This document shows, piece after piece, positions 1 through 7,720 of a stretch of DNA of 64,000 nucleotides. Within the stretch, counting starts at the first letter, position 1; each line of letters starts with the position of its first letter. This DNA comes from Mesorhizobium carmichaelinearum. GTDB taxonomy: Bacteria > Pseudomonadota > Alphaproteobacteria > Rhizobiales > Rhizobiaceae. The notes beneath the pieces are model-generated. The model made no database searches, had not been told where the DNA came from, and worked only from the letters and a program-made list of their open reading frames with translations. Both the position numbers and the translations under genes were made by a program. The stretch is from NCBI RefSeq assembly GCF_900199455.1, contig NZ_FZQR01000011.1, positions 209,422 to 273,421 on the forward strand, in the 5' to 3' direction.

Positions 1-235
1 CACCCATCTCCATCGGTCGCGCATGGGGACGCAGGGCCGCCTCCGCATGCGCGGCCTTGCCGACGCGGACCAGCAGCCCGCGTTTCGAGGTTCCGATCAG
101 CATGTTGCCGTTGAGCATGAAGCAGGTGCCGCCGAACATCTTCTGTTCGGTGAAGGCGCGCTCACCAAGGGCGGCGCGCAGACGCTCGACCATGGGATCG
201 GAGGCCGCACTGGTTTTGATGACTGACTTTGCCAT
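1..235 (-). CDS. TfoX/Sxy N-terminal-domain protein (partial, C-terminus off window)
   Basis: The reverse strand reads an ATG at 235 preceded by a GGAG ribosome site 9 bases upstream, and the frame is open to the window edge (78 codons). The visible part has an ERLRAALGE helix followed by EQKMFGGTCFMLNGNM and a basic KRGLLVRVGK strand, the pattern of the TfoX N-terminal domain. Family members are small single-domain proteins often annotated as competence regulators, but most stand-alone copies in rhizobia have no tested role. The C-terminal part is missing, so a fusion cannot be excluded. The gene runs towards the window edge, and nothing here ties it functionally to the downstream GST. Confidence 0.75.
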   Translation of the reverse strand, partial: MAKSVIKTSAASDPMVERLRAALGERAFTEQKMFGGTCFMLNGNMLIGTSKRGLLVRVGKAAHAEAALRPHARPMEMG

Positions 236-364
236 GCTCACCACTCCGCGATTGCGTGGTTACAGGCAAGCACGGAAGCAGGCGGCGGTTCAAGGTGGAG
301 AGTGAGGTGCGAGCTGTCACGCTGGCCTTCGCCAATCGCCAACGTTGAAGACCAACGCGCTACC

Positions 365-961
365 TCACGCCGGCACCGCCGGCTTCAGCTCCGGGAATTT
401 TTCGTCGAAACGCGCCGCCCAGCGAGTCAACCGGCCACGGCCCTTTTCCCATTTGCCGGCGAAACGCAGCGCGAGATAGCCGAGGCAGGCACGCAACGCC
501 ATCTGACCGGCGGTGATCTTCTTCGGCAGCTTTGGCGGGTTGGCGTTGAGTAGGTCCAGTGCCGCGGTGATCTTCGCCCATTGCCGGTCGAGCCAGGGCT
601 GATAGACTATCTCCTCAGGCCGCGTGCGGCGCTCATAGACCATCGACAGCGCACAATCGCAGATGCCGTCTGCCAGCGCCTCCAGCACTTCTGCTTCCAG
701 CCGCTTGTCGGGATTGCGCGGGAACAAGGCGTTCTTCGAAATCCGGTTGAGGTGCTGGGTAATGGCGCGGCTGTCGTGAATCGACCGACCATCATCGAGC
801 ACCAGCACCGGGATTTTGCCGAGCGGATTGGCGCCGATCAGCTCGGCCGGTTTGTCCTCTGTCTTGACCGGCACCAGATCCATCGCGATCCCGGCATAGG
901 CCGCGGCCATCCTTACCTTCGAGCTGTAAGGAGAGGTGGAGGCGTAGAGCAGCTTCGGCAT
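365..961 (-). CDS. Glutathione S-transferase family protein
   Basis: This is a 198-residue protein in the usual GST size range. The N-terminal thioredoxin-like domain (about 1-75) starts MPKLLYASTSPYSSKVR, with a Ser-Pro-Tyr-Ser motif where the catalytic Ser/Cys lies, then NPLGKIPVLVLDDG with the cis-proline (residue ~51) and the DSRAI glutathione-binding stretch. The C-terminal half is all helical. The ATG at 961 has AGGAAA 8 bases upstream; the longer open frame lacks GST similarity before this Met, so it was trimmed. Cytosolic glutathione conjugation or glutathione-dependent reduction is expected from the family. The substrate is unknown and the gene stands alone. Confidence 0.85.
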   Translation of the reverse strand: MPKLLYASTSPYSSKVRMAAAYAGIAMDLVPVKTEDKPAELIGANPLGKIPVLVLDDGRSIHDSRAITQHLNRISKNALFPRNPDKRLEAEVLEALADGICDCALSMVYERRTRPEEIVYQPWLDRQWAKITAALDLLNANPPKLPKKITAGQMALRACLGYLALRFAGKWEKGRGRLTRWAARFDEKFPELKPAVPA

Positions 962-1384
962 GATCGGTTTCCTGTTTGCAGGCGTCCAGTGTTGACTGGA
1001 CAGACGCTTGCGATCAACCGCCAGAGCGCAGAAAAACAGCAGCCAGAAACCGGTTGCGGTTTCCGCTCCAGACATCACGGACAAGCCGACAGACTGGTAC
1101 GCTGGAAAATACGAGCGAGCGACAACCGCAGGCTGACGGGATTTCAAACCTGCATCCGTATCGCACCAACCCCAGGCATTGCGCCGGGGCCTTCGCCAAC
1201 CTAGGCAAGGAGACAATCCAAAGGGCAAGCGAGGCAGCCAGTCGCCGCCTCGCTTTGCTTGCCCCTCGGTCCCATCCCGATGTTCAGCCCTCAGGGCTGA
1301 ACCCGCCGCCGACTTGTTTTCGATCCAGTGCGTCAGAGCGTCCTTGCCGAGCCCCGAAGGACACGCGACGCCCCAACGACCGGT
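962..1384. other. Intergenic stretch with one hairpin
   Basis: About 420 bases without a convincing gene. Open frames here lack ribosome sites or recognisable motifs. The only clear structure is a perfect 9-base-stem, 3-base-loop hairpin at 1282-1302 (GTTCAGCCC-tca-GGGCTGAAC), which lies beyond the end of the histone-like gene and may help end its transcript, though no T-run follows it. Confidence 0.5.
1282..1302 (-). terminator. Possible terminator hairpin after the histone-like gene
   Basis: A perfect 9-bp inverted repeat with a 3-base loop lies about 80 bases past the stop of the minus-strand histone-like gene. There is no U-tract on either strand, so it may be a Rho-assisted end or mRNA stabiliser rather than an intrinsic terminator. 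Confidence 0.3.
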
Positions 1385-1825
1385 CTACTTCTTGGCCGGA
1401 GCCTTCGCCTTCGCAGGCGCTGCCTTGGCCTTCGGCGCGGCGGCTTTCTTCACCGCAGGCTTTGTCGCGGCCGCTGCTGCTTTGACAGCCGGCTTTGCCG
1501 CTGCCTTAGCGGCGGGCTTTGCCGCAGCCTTGGCAGGCGCTGCTTTCTTGGCCGCGGGTTTTGCCGCCGCCTTGGCTGCAGGCTTCTTCGCCGGTGCTGC
1601 CTTAGCGGCGGGCTTTGCCGCTGCCTTGGCGGGCGCTGCCTTCTTCACTGCGGGCTTCGCCACAGCCTTGGCCGCTGCCGGCTTCTTGGCCGGTGCTGCT
1701 TTCGCCGCTGCCTTCGCAGGCGCTGCTTTCTTCACTGCTGTTGCGGCCTTCGCCGCGACTGCTTTTGCGGGTGCTTTCTTTGCCGGTGCCTTGGATGCCG
1801 GCGCTTTAGATGACTGCTTAGCCAT
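1385..1825 (-). CDS. Histone H1-like Ala/Lys/Pro-rich DNA-binding protein
   Basis: The 146-residue protein is almost entirely Ala, Lys and Pro in degenerate AKKPA / KAAPAKAAAKP repeats, with no hydrophobic core and a very high positive charge. This matches the intrinsically disordered H1-like or AlgP-like tails found in many rhizobia and other bacteria, which bind DNA or RNA through charge. The ATG at 1825 has AAGGGG 7 bases upstream, and the frame before it is dissimilar, so this start is chosen. Because the codons are nearly all GCN, AAG and CCN, every other frame is also open here; those frames are artefacts. It is monocistronic. A nucleoid-organising role is inferred from composition only. 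Confidence 0.75.
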   Translation of the reverse strand: MAKQSSKAPASKAPAKKAPAKAVAAKAATAVKKAAPAKAAAKAAPAKKPAAAKAVAKPAVKKAAPAKAAAKPAAKAAPAKKPAAKAAAKPAAKKAAPAKAAAKPAAKAAAKPAVKAAAAATKPAVKKAAAPKAKAAPAKAKAPAKK

Positions 1826-2334
1826 GTCATGCCCCTTCACGTTATGCCGATGGCCGTGAATGACCCCGGCGCGCAATGCATATCTGACTCGCGGCTCGCT
1901 AGCCAGCGAAGCAATGGTATGATTTTCTCAGCTTAAATTTTCGTTGAGATCGACACACGATCGCACTGATCATCGCAAAAATCCGCTGTTGATCTTCTGA
2001 TACCGCCAGCAATTTCACACCGGCATTCTCGATGCGAAGCCATCATGACGCTGCGAAGATTAGCGAGTAGCTTCACGCATGATCTTCGGCCGCGAATATC
2101 ATGACCTGCCGCCTCATCGAGGCGATCATCTTTTGCAAGCGAACGACCCATGCGGATCACGAGCGCGATGCGACGACCAATCTGATGATCACCTTGTCAA
2201 GCATGCTTCGGTCAACTGCTGACAAGTTGACAGAATACTCTGTGTAGCAGAGTATTCTGCACAGGAGCTACCGCTGCCGAGGTTGCCGAGCCCCATGGCG
2301 ACGGCCCAAGGCTTTGCCGCATTGGAGCCCATCG
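1826..2334. other. Intergenic region, AT-richer than its surroundings, with a palindrome at its right end
   Basis: About 500 bases, visibly less GC-rich than flanking genes. A 75-codon minus-strand frame exists at 1933-2160 but has no ribosome site and an unstructured composition, so it is not called. The right end carries the 29-base palindromic element at 2231-2259, described separately, which is the likely control region of the regulator starting at 2335. Confidence 0.5.
2231..2259. promoter_or_regulatory. Perfect palindrome upstream of the winged-helix gene (candidate operator)
   Basis: CAGAATACTCTG (2231-2242), a 5-base spacer and CAGAGTATTCTG (2248-2259) form a perfect 12-bp inverted repeat. 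It overlaps a TTGACA hexamer at 2227-2232, with AT-rich DNA 18-20 bases downstream that could be a -10. No T-tract follows, so an operator is more likely than a terminator. It lies about 75 bases before the start of the next gene, which fits autoregulation. Confidence 0.5.
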
Positions 2335-2646
2335 GTGAGCGCTGACGAGATCATCCATCAGAGCATACGGCTCAGGATCATGGCCATCCTGAACACGCTG
2401 GAAAGACGTGAGGCACTGGAGTTCAGCCAGTTGAAGGCCATGATCGAAGCTACCGATGGAAATCTCGGAGCGCACATCGATACGCTGGCCAGAGCGGGCT
2501 ATGTCGATGTTGAAAAGCTCTTCGTCGGGCGACGGCCGCAGACCCGGATCAAGGCAACGACGATTGGGCGGCGGGCCTTTCGCGGCCACATCGCCTTTCT
2601 TCGCAAGATCATCGATCAGGCCGAGCCGGCGCGACGCAGGAAATAG
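2335..2646 (+). CDS. Small winged-helix transcriptional regulator
   Basis: This 103-residue protein has the layout of the single-domain winged-helix group related to MarR/ArsR: IRLRIMAILNTLE (helix 1), LEFSQLKAMIEATDGNLGAHIDTLARAGYV (helix-turn-helix, roughly 30-60) and a basic RRPQTRIKATTIGRRAF wing. The GTG at 2335 is chosen because a GGAG site lies 7 bases upstream; an in-frame TTG at 2314 has none. It is followed 22 bases later by a convergent LysE gene. A perfect palindrome sits in its promoter region, suggesting it controls itself. The signal and target genes are unknown. No metal-binding cysteine pair or ligand domain is visible. Confidence 0.8.
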   Translation: MSADEIIHQSIRLRIMAILNTLERREALEFSQLKAMIEATDGNLGAHIDTLARAGYVDVEKLFVGRRPQTRIKATTIGRRAFRGHIAFLRKIIDQAEPARRRK

Positions 2647-2668
2647 CACTGCGATTGAGCGCTTTCCC

Positions 2669-3283
2669 TCAACGCGTGGCGACCACGGCAACGCCGGCGC
2701 CAATCATCACGCCGCCCGCCGCGCGGTTGACCCGTCGCACGATCCTGGGCGTGCGCAACAGATTGCGGGCGCGGCCGGCGAGAACGACATGCCCGCCGAT
2801 CACCACGATCTCGACGGCCAGGATCACCGCGACCAGGATGCCGAGATGGGCTGATGTGAGCGAGGCTCCGACGACGTTGGGCAACAGCGCCACATAGAAT
2901 AACGGCATTTTCGGATTGCCGAGGTTGAGCGCGACGCCGGTGGCGAAGATCGTCAGCAGCCCGCGCCGCCCGGAGACGGGCTGCAGCTCCGGCACAACGG
3001 GCACGGCCGTCCACAGCCTGATACCCATCCAGATCAGATAGGCCGCTCCGCCATAACGAAGCACCGTCATGACGATTGCCATCTTGGCGGCGATGATCGA
3101 CAGGCCGAAGGCAGCGAGCGTCAGGAAGATGAGGATGCCGACCACGGTGCCGGCGCCGTAGGCGACGCCCGACGCCGCACCGCTGGAGATCGTGCGGGCG
3201 ACGATGGTCATGTTGTCGGGGCCAGGGCTGGCGGCGAAGACGAAGAAGGCGGCCGCGAAGGCAAGGATGGTGGCAAGATCCAT
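2669..3283 (-). CDS. LysE/RhtB-family amino-acid exporter
   Basis: A 204-residue membrane protein, normal for the LysE family (about 200-210 aa with 6 predicted helices). The diagnostic FAASPGPDNMTIVART motif follows the first helix, and the second half has the family's NPKMPLFYVALLP motif. These proteins export amino acids or related small metabolites across the inner membrane. ATG 3283 begins the first transmembrane helix directly; the longer frame upstream is unrelated in composition. It is convergent with the winged-helix gene and 76 bases beyond the end of the MFS gene, so it may form the end of that minus-strand run. Substrate unknown. Confidence 0.88.
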   Translation of the reverse strand: MDLATILAFAAAFFVFAASPGPDNMTIVARTISSGAASGVAYGAGTVVGILIFLTLAAFGLSIIAAKMAIVMTVLRYGGAAYLIWMGIRLWTAVPVVPELQPVSGRRGLLTIFATGVALNLGNPKMPLFYVALLPNVVGASLTSAHLGILVAVILAVEIVVIGGHVVLAGRARNLLRTPRIVRRVNRAAGGVMIGAGVAVVATR

Positions 3284-3359
3284 GGAGGCTCCCGAAAGTG
3301 ATGCGTTGCTCTCGGGTGAGAGGGTTAACCGATTTGCCTGCCGGCGATAGCCCGAAAGT

Positions 3360-4541
3360 TCAGGGCCTTCGTGACACCAGCAGTGCAGCCGCGGCGGATA
3401 CCGCGCCGAACAGGCAGGTGCCGCTCCAGCCCCACGCCGAATAGGCAAGTCCCGCGAGACCCGAGCCGAAGGCGCCACCGAGAATCATCGTCGCCATGAA
3501 GATGGTGTTCAGGCGGCTACGCGCGGTCGGATCGAGAGCATGGATGCGCGCCTGGTTGGCGACCTGCGACGACTGCACGCCGAGATCAAGGATCAGCACA
3601 GCGACGATCATCGCCGCCAGCGATCCCTCGAACAGGCCAAGGATGGCGAAGGCGGCAACCACCAGGCCGGCGCCGATCGAGACGATCACATGAGGTCCGC
3701 GCCGGTCAGCGAAGCGGCCGGCGAGCGGAGCCGCAAGCGCACCGGCAACACCGACCAGCGCCATCAGGCCAACAGCCGTGGCGCCGAAATGATAGGGAGC
3801 GGCGTCGAAGGCGAGAGCGAGCGTCGACCAGAAGCCGATGAAGGCCGCGAAGATCAGCGCCTGCACGACGATCGCCTGCCGCAGGATGCGGTGCGTGCGC
3901 AGCAGTGTCCACAGCGAGCCGAGCAACCTGCCATAACTTAGATCGGTGACCGGCTCGACGCGCGGCAGACGCCATGCGAGCGCGGCACAGGTGGCAAGCA
4001 TCAATGCGGCGGCGGCCGAGAAGACGGCCTGCCATCCCCAAATGTCCGAGATGAAACCGCTGACGGTGCGGGCAAGCAGGATGCCGACGAGAATGCCGCC
4101 GGTGACGATGCCAAGCACACGGCCGCGCTCATGCGGTGCCGCCAGGTGCAAGGCGAGCGGCACGATCTGCTGCGTGACCGTGGCGAACAGACCAATGCCG
4201 ATGCCGGCGACGACCAGCCAGGGAAAGCTGTGCGCCAGTGCGGCACCGGCAAGAGCGACGACCAGTGCCGCCGTCGTCGCCAGGATGAGGGAACGCCGCT
4301 CGATCCGGTCGCCGAGGGGCGCCAGAAACAGGATGCCGACGACGTTGCCCAGCTGCGTCACGACGGGAAGCGCCGAGACCGTGCCGGCGGACAGAGCGAA
4401 CTGATGCGCCAGCAGGCCGAGCATCGTCTGGTTGTAGTAATTGTTGGCGACGGTCAGGCCCGCGGCAACAGCGAGTATGGCAAGCAGGCCATTGTCGATG
4501 GCAGTGCTGTGCGTGCCGGCAGGCGCATACATTGTCGTCAC
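3360..4541 (-). CDS. MFS transporter (drug/sugar-exporter type)
   Basis: The protein is 393 residues with about 12 hydrophobic helices and the MFS loop-2/3 signature LAPLGDRIERRSLIL, repeated in weaker form in the C-half (LAGRFADRRGPHVI). It belongs by appearance to the AraJ/YbjJ-like exporter group. The GTG at 4541 overlaps the stop of the preceding EamA gene in a GTGA quartet, the signature of translational coupling; an in-frame ATG three codons later is the alternative. Third gene of a tetR-EamA-MFS operon. Control by the first gene's TetR repressor through the palindrome at 5965-5990 is likely. Substrate unknown. Confidence 0.88.
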   Translation of the reverse strand: MTTMYAPAGTHSTAIDNGLLAILAVAAGLTVANNYYNQTMLGLLAHQFALSAGTVSALPVVTQLGNVVGILFLAPLGDRIERRSLILATTAALVVALAGAALAHSFPWLVVAGIGIGLFATVTQQIVPLALHLAAPHERGRVLGIVTGGILVGILLARTVSGFISDIWGWQAVFSAAAALMLATCAALAWRLPRVEPVTDLSYGRLLGSLWTLLRTHRILRQAIVVQALIFAAFIGFWSTLALAFDAAPYHFGATAVGLMALVGVAGALAAPLAGRFADRRGPHVIVSIGAGLVVAAFAILGLFEGSLAAMIVAVLILDLGVQSSQVANQARIHALDPTARSRLNTIFMATMILGGAFGSGLAGLAYSAWGWSGTCLFGAVSAAAALLVSRRP

Positions 4542-5374
4542 GATTGATAACCCAGGCAGATGGCGCCGAGCGCGACGACGGCGCAGGCGCCGACCCGCCG
4601 AGGCGTCAGCGTCTCGCCAAGAAACAGCCGTCCTATGAACGCCGCGAAGACGACGCTGGTCTCGCGGATCGCGGTGATCGGACCGGCAGGCCCGAGCGCG
4701 AAGGCCGCCACCACGACGCCATAGGCCAGCAGCGCGAACAGGCCGCCGCCCAGTGCCTTCCAGGTCTCCGGCGCCCGCGGGTCGACAACGAGCCGGCCGC
4801 GACTGGCGACGAAAGTCGCCGGCAGCAACGCGCCATAGGCCAGCAGGACCCAGGCGGTGTAGGCGCCGACATTATTCGCCGCACGAACGCCGATCGCATC
4901 GACCGTCGCATAGGCAGCGATGATGGCTCCCGTTGCCAGCGCATAAAGGATCGATGTCGTGGCGGCTCTTCCGCGTCCGAGCGAAAGACCCATGATGCCG
5001 CCACCGACCAGGGCAACGCCGACGGTCTCCAGAACGGTGAGCCGCTGGCCGGCGAGCAGGAAGCCGCCAAGGGTGACGAGCAGAGGCACGCTGCCGCGAA
5101 CGATCGGGTAGACCTGTCCCAATTCGCCATATCGGTAAGCGGCCACCAGAAACGCGCTGTAGCCGACCTGCAGGCAGGCCGACAGCGCAACATAGGGCCA
5201 GGCCGATGTGGCCGGAAAACCGTTGAAGATGGCCAGAGGAATGGCCAGCGCCGTGCTGGAGAAGCTCATGACCGTGACGGTCCACAACCTGTCGGCGCCG
5301 GTTCGCAGGAAAGCATTCCAGCTTGCGTGCAGGATCGCTGCGAAGAGCGCGAGTCCGATGACCAGCGGGCTCAT
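4538..5374 (-). CDS. EamA/DMT-family transporter
   Basis: A 278-residue, 10-helix protein with two EamA repeats: ILHASWNAFLR near the start, the mid-protein VYPIVRGSVPLLVTLGGFLLAGQRLT, and in the second half ITAIRETSVVFAAFIGRLFLGETLT, all typical of DMT metabolite exporters. It starts with an ATG inside an ATGA overlap with tetR and ends in a GTGA overlap with the MFS gene, so all three are made together. DMT proteins move small metabolites across the inner membrane; two exporters under one TetR regulator suggests efflux of a compound that the regulator senses. Confidence 0.87.
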   Translation of the reverse strand: MSPLVIGLALFAAILHASWNAFLRTGADRLWTVTVMSFSSTALAIPLAIFNGFPATSAWPYVALSACLQVGYSAFLVAAYRYGELGQVYPIVRGSVPLLVTLGGFLLAGQRLTVLETVGVALVGGGIMGLSLGRGRAATTSILYALATGAIIAAYATVDAIGVRAANNVGAYTAWVLLAYGALLPATFVASRGRLVVDPRAPETWKALGGGLFALLAYGVVVAAFALGPAGPITAIRETSVVFAAFIGRLFLGETLTPRRVGACAVVALGAICLGYQS

Positions 5375-5952
5375 TGCGGCCTGCGCGAGGCGGAGATGAT
5401 GTCCAGGGCAGCCTTGCGGGCGTCGCGGATGGCCGCATCCCCCTGCCCCATCTGTGCCATCAGGGTCGCGCCTTCAATCAGCATCAACAATGTGGCCGCC
5501 ACGCTCCCGGCCCGCCCGCGCGGCATCACCTGCGCAAGGATCGACCGCATGCGCTGCCTCAAGCCATTCTTCTGCCTGGCGACAGCCTCGAACACTGGAT
5601 GCCCGGGATCGCCGAATTCGGCCAACGCATGCGCGAACAGGCAGCCATGAAAATCCGGCCTGCGGAACCACTGGCCGTGCCAGTCGAAAATCTCTGCGAT
5701 TTTCTGCTCGGGCGTGATGTTCTTCTCAGCAAGCCGGTCGAGCTGATCGTCGAACCGCCTGGCGCGATAGTCGAGCACCGCGACGATCAGCTCGTCCTTG
5801 CTGGGGAAATGGCGATACATCGTCATCTTGGCCACGTCGGCCTCGGTGATGATCCGGTCGATGCCGGTGGCATGAAAGCCGGCGCGCTTGAACAGCGCGT
5901 AGGCGGTTTCGACGACATGCTGGCGTTTGTCGGAGACAGGTGTCGGTGTCAT
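5371..5952 (-). CDS. TetR/AcrR-family repressor of the downstream transporter operon
   Basis: The protein is 193 residues. The N-terminal helix-turn-helix runs from about 8 to 55 (VETAYALFKRAGFHATGID, then EADVAKMTMYRHFPSKDEL) and is a textbook TetR DNA-binding domain. The C-terminal helices form the ligand pocket. ATG 5952 is the first codon; 12 bases upstream lies a perfect 26-base palindrome that is almost certainly its operator. It overlaps the EamA transporter by ATGA. The inferred model is that the repressor binds the palindrome, the ligand releases it, and both transporters are expressed. Ligand unknown. Confidence 0.92.
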   Translation of the reverse strand: MTPTPVSDKRQHVVETAYALFKRAGFHATGIDRIITEADVAKMTMYRHFPSKDELIVAVLDYRARRFDDQLDRLAEKNITPEQKIAEIFDWHGQWFRRPDFHGCLFAHALAEFGDPGHPVFEAVARQKNGLRQRMRSILAQVMPRGRAGSVAATLLMLIEGATLMAQMGQGDAAIRDARKAALDIISASRRPQ

Positions 5953-5964
5953 AGCGCTTATCGA

Positions 5965-5990
5965 GTGATGAGACAGGTCTGTCTCATCAC
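5965..5990. promoter_or_regulatory. TetR operator palindrome
   Basis: GTGATGAGACAG, a 2-base centre (GT) and CTGTCTCATCAC form a perfect 12-bp inverted repeat, 12 bases upstream of the tetR start. A core of GACAGxxCTGTC type is common among AcrR-like operators. Its position would block transcription of the tetR-EamA-MFS operon. Confidence 0.75.
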
Positions 5991-6036
5991 TACGGCAGAT
6001 CGCATCTTTTTGTCAACAGGACGCACAGGAAATCGG

Positions 6037-6606
6037 TTACCGCTGATCGTGCTGCTGAGGCAGTTCGTGGGTAAGACGGTCGAATTCCGCGGGATCGAAA
6101 TCGACGATGTCCAAGTCACGCACTTTCCGTCCACCTGCCCACGTTAGGAAGGCGGAGCGAAAGGCCGACACTGGCAGGTCACCGATATGGGCTGCCTCGA
6201 TGCGTGGCATGATCGTATGCCTATGATAGCAACCAGCGTCCCATCGATCTACGATCTCGTCCGCTGTGACGAAGCTACCTGCGATGGCCTCAGCATCGAT
6301 CTCGATCCAGACAGCTCCACGCCAGTTCTCTGAGTGGGGAACAAAGGTTCGCCAAGTGCTGATGGGATGCGACTGATCGTATCGGTCGGCGTCGAAGCCC
6401 CGGAAATCGAATAGACTGACGCCGCCGATCACTCGGACAAAGGGATAGTAGTCGGGTCCACGCGACGTCTTCCAGCGTTCGGCGTTGTCAATCTTTGGTT
6501 CGACCAACAACGCACCTGCGGTCATAATGGCGGGAAAGCGGTCAGGCCGTGTAGTGTGCCAAAGTCCTCCGTACAGACGATCATGCAACTCGCCTAGCCC
6601 AGCCAT
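6037..6606 (-). CDS. Hypothetical protein, possible ADP-ribosyltransferase-like N-terminus
   Basis: This 189-residue soluble protein has no signal peptide. It is less GC-biased than its neighbours. The N-terminus (residues 11-34) reads LYGGLWHTTRPDRFPAIMTAGALL, resembling the xYHxT...L..I...G.L opening of DarT and related ADP-ribosyltransferase folds. A later WRGAVWIEIDAEAI strand and an AFRSAFLTW helix follow. The catalytic glutamate cannot be assigned by eye. ATG 6606 has a GGGGG site 5 bases upstream. It is an isolated gene without a visible antitoxin partner. The similarity is only suggestive; a conserved hypothetical of unknown role is equally likely. Confidence 0.65.
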   Translation of the reverse strand: MAGLGELHDRLYGGLWHTTRPDRFPAIMTAGALLVEPKIDNAERWKTSRGPDYYPFVRVIGGVSLFDFRGFDADRYDQSHPISTWRTFVPHSENWRGAVWIEIDAEAIAGSFVTADEIVDRWDAGCYHRHTIMPRIEAAHIGDLPVSAFRSAFLTWAGGRKVRDLDIVDFDPAEFDRLTHELPQQHDQR

Positions 6607-6659
6607 TGTGCCCCCAGGGCCGCAAGGTCGCAGCTGTCTGAAAACCCTGCTACGAGGAT

Positions 6660-7112
6660 CTAACGCAGGACGCGGCAGCGGCCGTTATAGACCATCCAGC
6701 GGTCGAAGCCCGAGACGCAGAACTCGACATTGTCGCCGATCGAGGCAAAGCCCTGGCCTTCCTCGATCAGGTACCAGATGGTGCGGGCGCGGCCGTCGGA
6801 AAGGCTGACGGTGGCGCCGCAATAGCGGCGGCCGATCGGCCAGGTATCGTTGGCCGGCAGATAGCGGTGTTGATGGATGCGCTGGAAATCAGTGATCTGC
6901 ACATCCGGCAGATGCGGCACGTGATGCACCTGGTAGGAGAAGCGGCTGGTGATCTTGCTCAACACCCAGGGCTGGCCGCAGACGCCGCCATCGTCGTCGG
7001 CATAGACGCCAAGGTCGGCCGCGTGCACTGCCTGGGTGACGCCGAGCGGCGCGGCAAGCGGCGTGCAGAACGAAATCAGGGCAGCAAGAGCGGATTTGGC
7101 GAAGCGAGTCAT
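6660..7112 (-). CDS. Secreted hypothetical protein of rhizobial type
   Basis: A 150-residue protein with a clear Sec signal peptide (MTRFAKSALAALISFCTP, cleavage near VHAADLG, about residue 32). The mature part is small, aromatic and has four cysteines (in GGVCGQPW, RRYCGATV, VEFCVSGF and NGRCRVLR), which suggests two periplasmic disulfides. The ATG at 7112 has GAGAGG 5 bases upstream, so the start is well supported. It stands alone between two unrelated genes. No enzyme motif is recognised; a periplasmic role is all that can be inferred. Confidence 0.72.
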   Translation of the reverse strand: MTRFAKSALAALISFCTPLAAPLGVTQAVHAADLGVYADDDGGVCGQPWVLSKITSRFSYQVHHVPHLPDVQITDFQRIHQHRYLPANDTWPIGRRYCGATVSLSDGRARTIWYLIEEGQGFASIGDNVEFCVSGFDRWMVYNGRCRVLR

Positions 7113-7249
7113 GGCAGCCTCTCAAGGTCGATTGCGCGCACTGTGCGGATTCGCTTGGCAGCGGTCAAGCGGTTGCCGAAACAATGGTTTCCAGAAACGA
7201 TCTGGAGCGTCTACCAACGTACCTAGCGGCTACGCGTTCCTCTCCAGTA

Positions 7250-7672
7250 TCAGTCCTCGGGAAGAAAGGCAGGGTTGAAGACGACTTCCCAAAGATGGTC
7301 ATCCGGATCCTGGAAATAGCCGGCATAGCCACCCCAGAACGTATCTTGCGCCGGCTTGACGAGGCGCGCGCCAGCGCTGATGGCCTGAGCCATCACGGCA
7401 TCGACCTCGGCCTCGCTGGTGACATTGTGACCGATGGTGAATTCGGTCGGGCTGCGGCCGGTCTGGGCGATGCCGGCGTCAACAGCGATGTTGGAGCGTT
7501 CAAAGATCGCGAACTTCAAACCATTCTGCAGATCGAAGAAGGCGACGGCGCCGTGCTCGAACTCCCTGCCGATGATGCCTTCGGTCGGAAGCCCGAGGCC
7601 GTTTCGGTAGAACTCGAGCGACGCTTCCAGACTGTCGACACCAAGCGTGATGACACTGATGCGAGCTTTCAT
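7250..7672 (-). CDS. VOC (glyoxalase/bleomycin-resistance) family protein
   Basis: The 140-residue protein has the paired beta-alpha-beta-beta-beta modules of the VOC fold: ITLGVDSLEASLEFYRNGLGL at the start and GYFQDPDDHLWEVVFNPAF at the end, the latter holding the conserved metal-ligand glutamate. Family members bind a metal and act as lyases, dioxygenases or drug-binding proteins. The ATG at 7672 has GGAG 8 bases upstream. It is divergent from an AraC-type regulator with only about 50 bases between the starts, so the two probably share a control region. Substrate unknown. Confidence 0.88.
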   Translation of the reverse strand: MKARISVITLGVDSLEASLEFYRNGLGLPTEGIIGREFEHGAVAFFDLQNGLKFAIFERSNIAVDAGIAQTGRSPTEFTIGHNVTSEAEVDAVMAQAISAGARLVKPAQDTFWGGYAGYFQDPDDHLWEVVFNPAFLPED

Positions 7673-7720
7673 TTTGGGTTCTCCTTTCTATATTCGGGAC
7701 TTGCACGGTGTCGGTTTGCC

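Noticed and set aside
1179..1859. Long plus-strand open frames across the Ala-rich gene
   Set aside because: They mirror the repetitive histone-like gene; no ribosome site or domain, and frames are open only because of the repeat composition.
1933..2160. 75-codon minus-strand frame
   Set aside because: No ribosome site and no recognisable composition; lies in the regulator's control region.
4532..5650. 372-codon plus-strand frame opposite the EamA gene
   Set aside because: Antisense to a clear membrane-protein gene; composition is Arg/Asp-rich shadow.
7184..7720. N-terminal extension of the AraC regulator
   Set aside because: Overlaps the VOC gene on the other strand and lacks AraC similarity.
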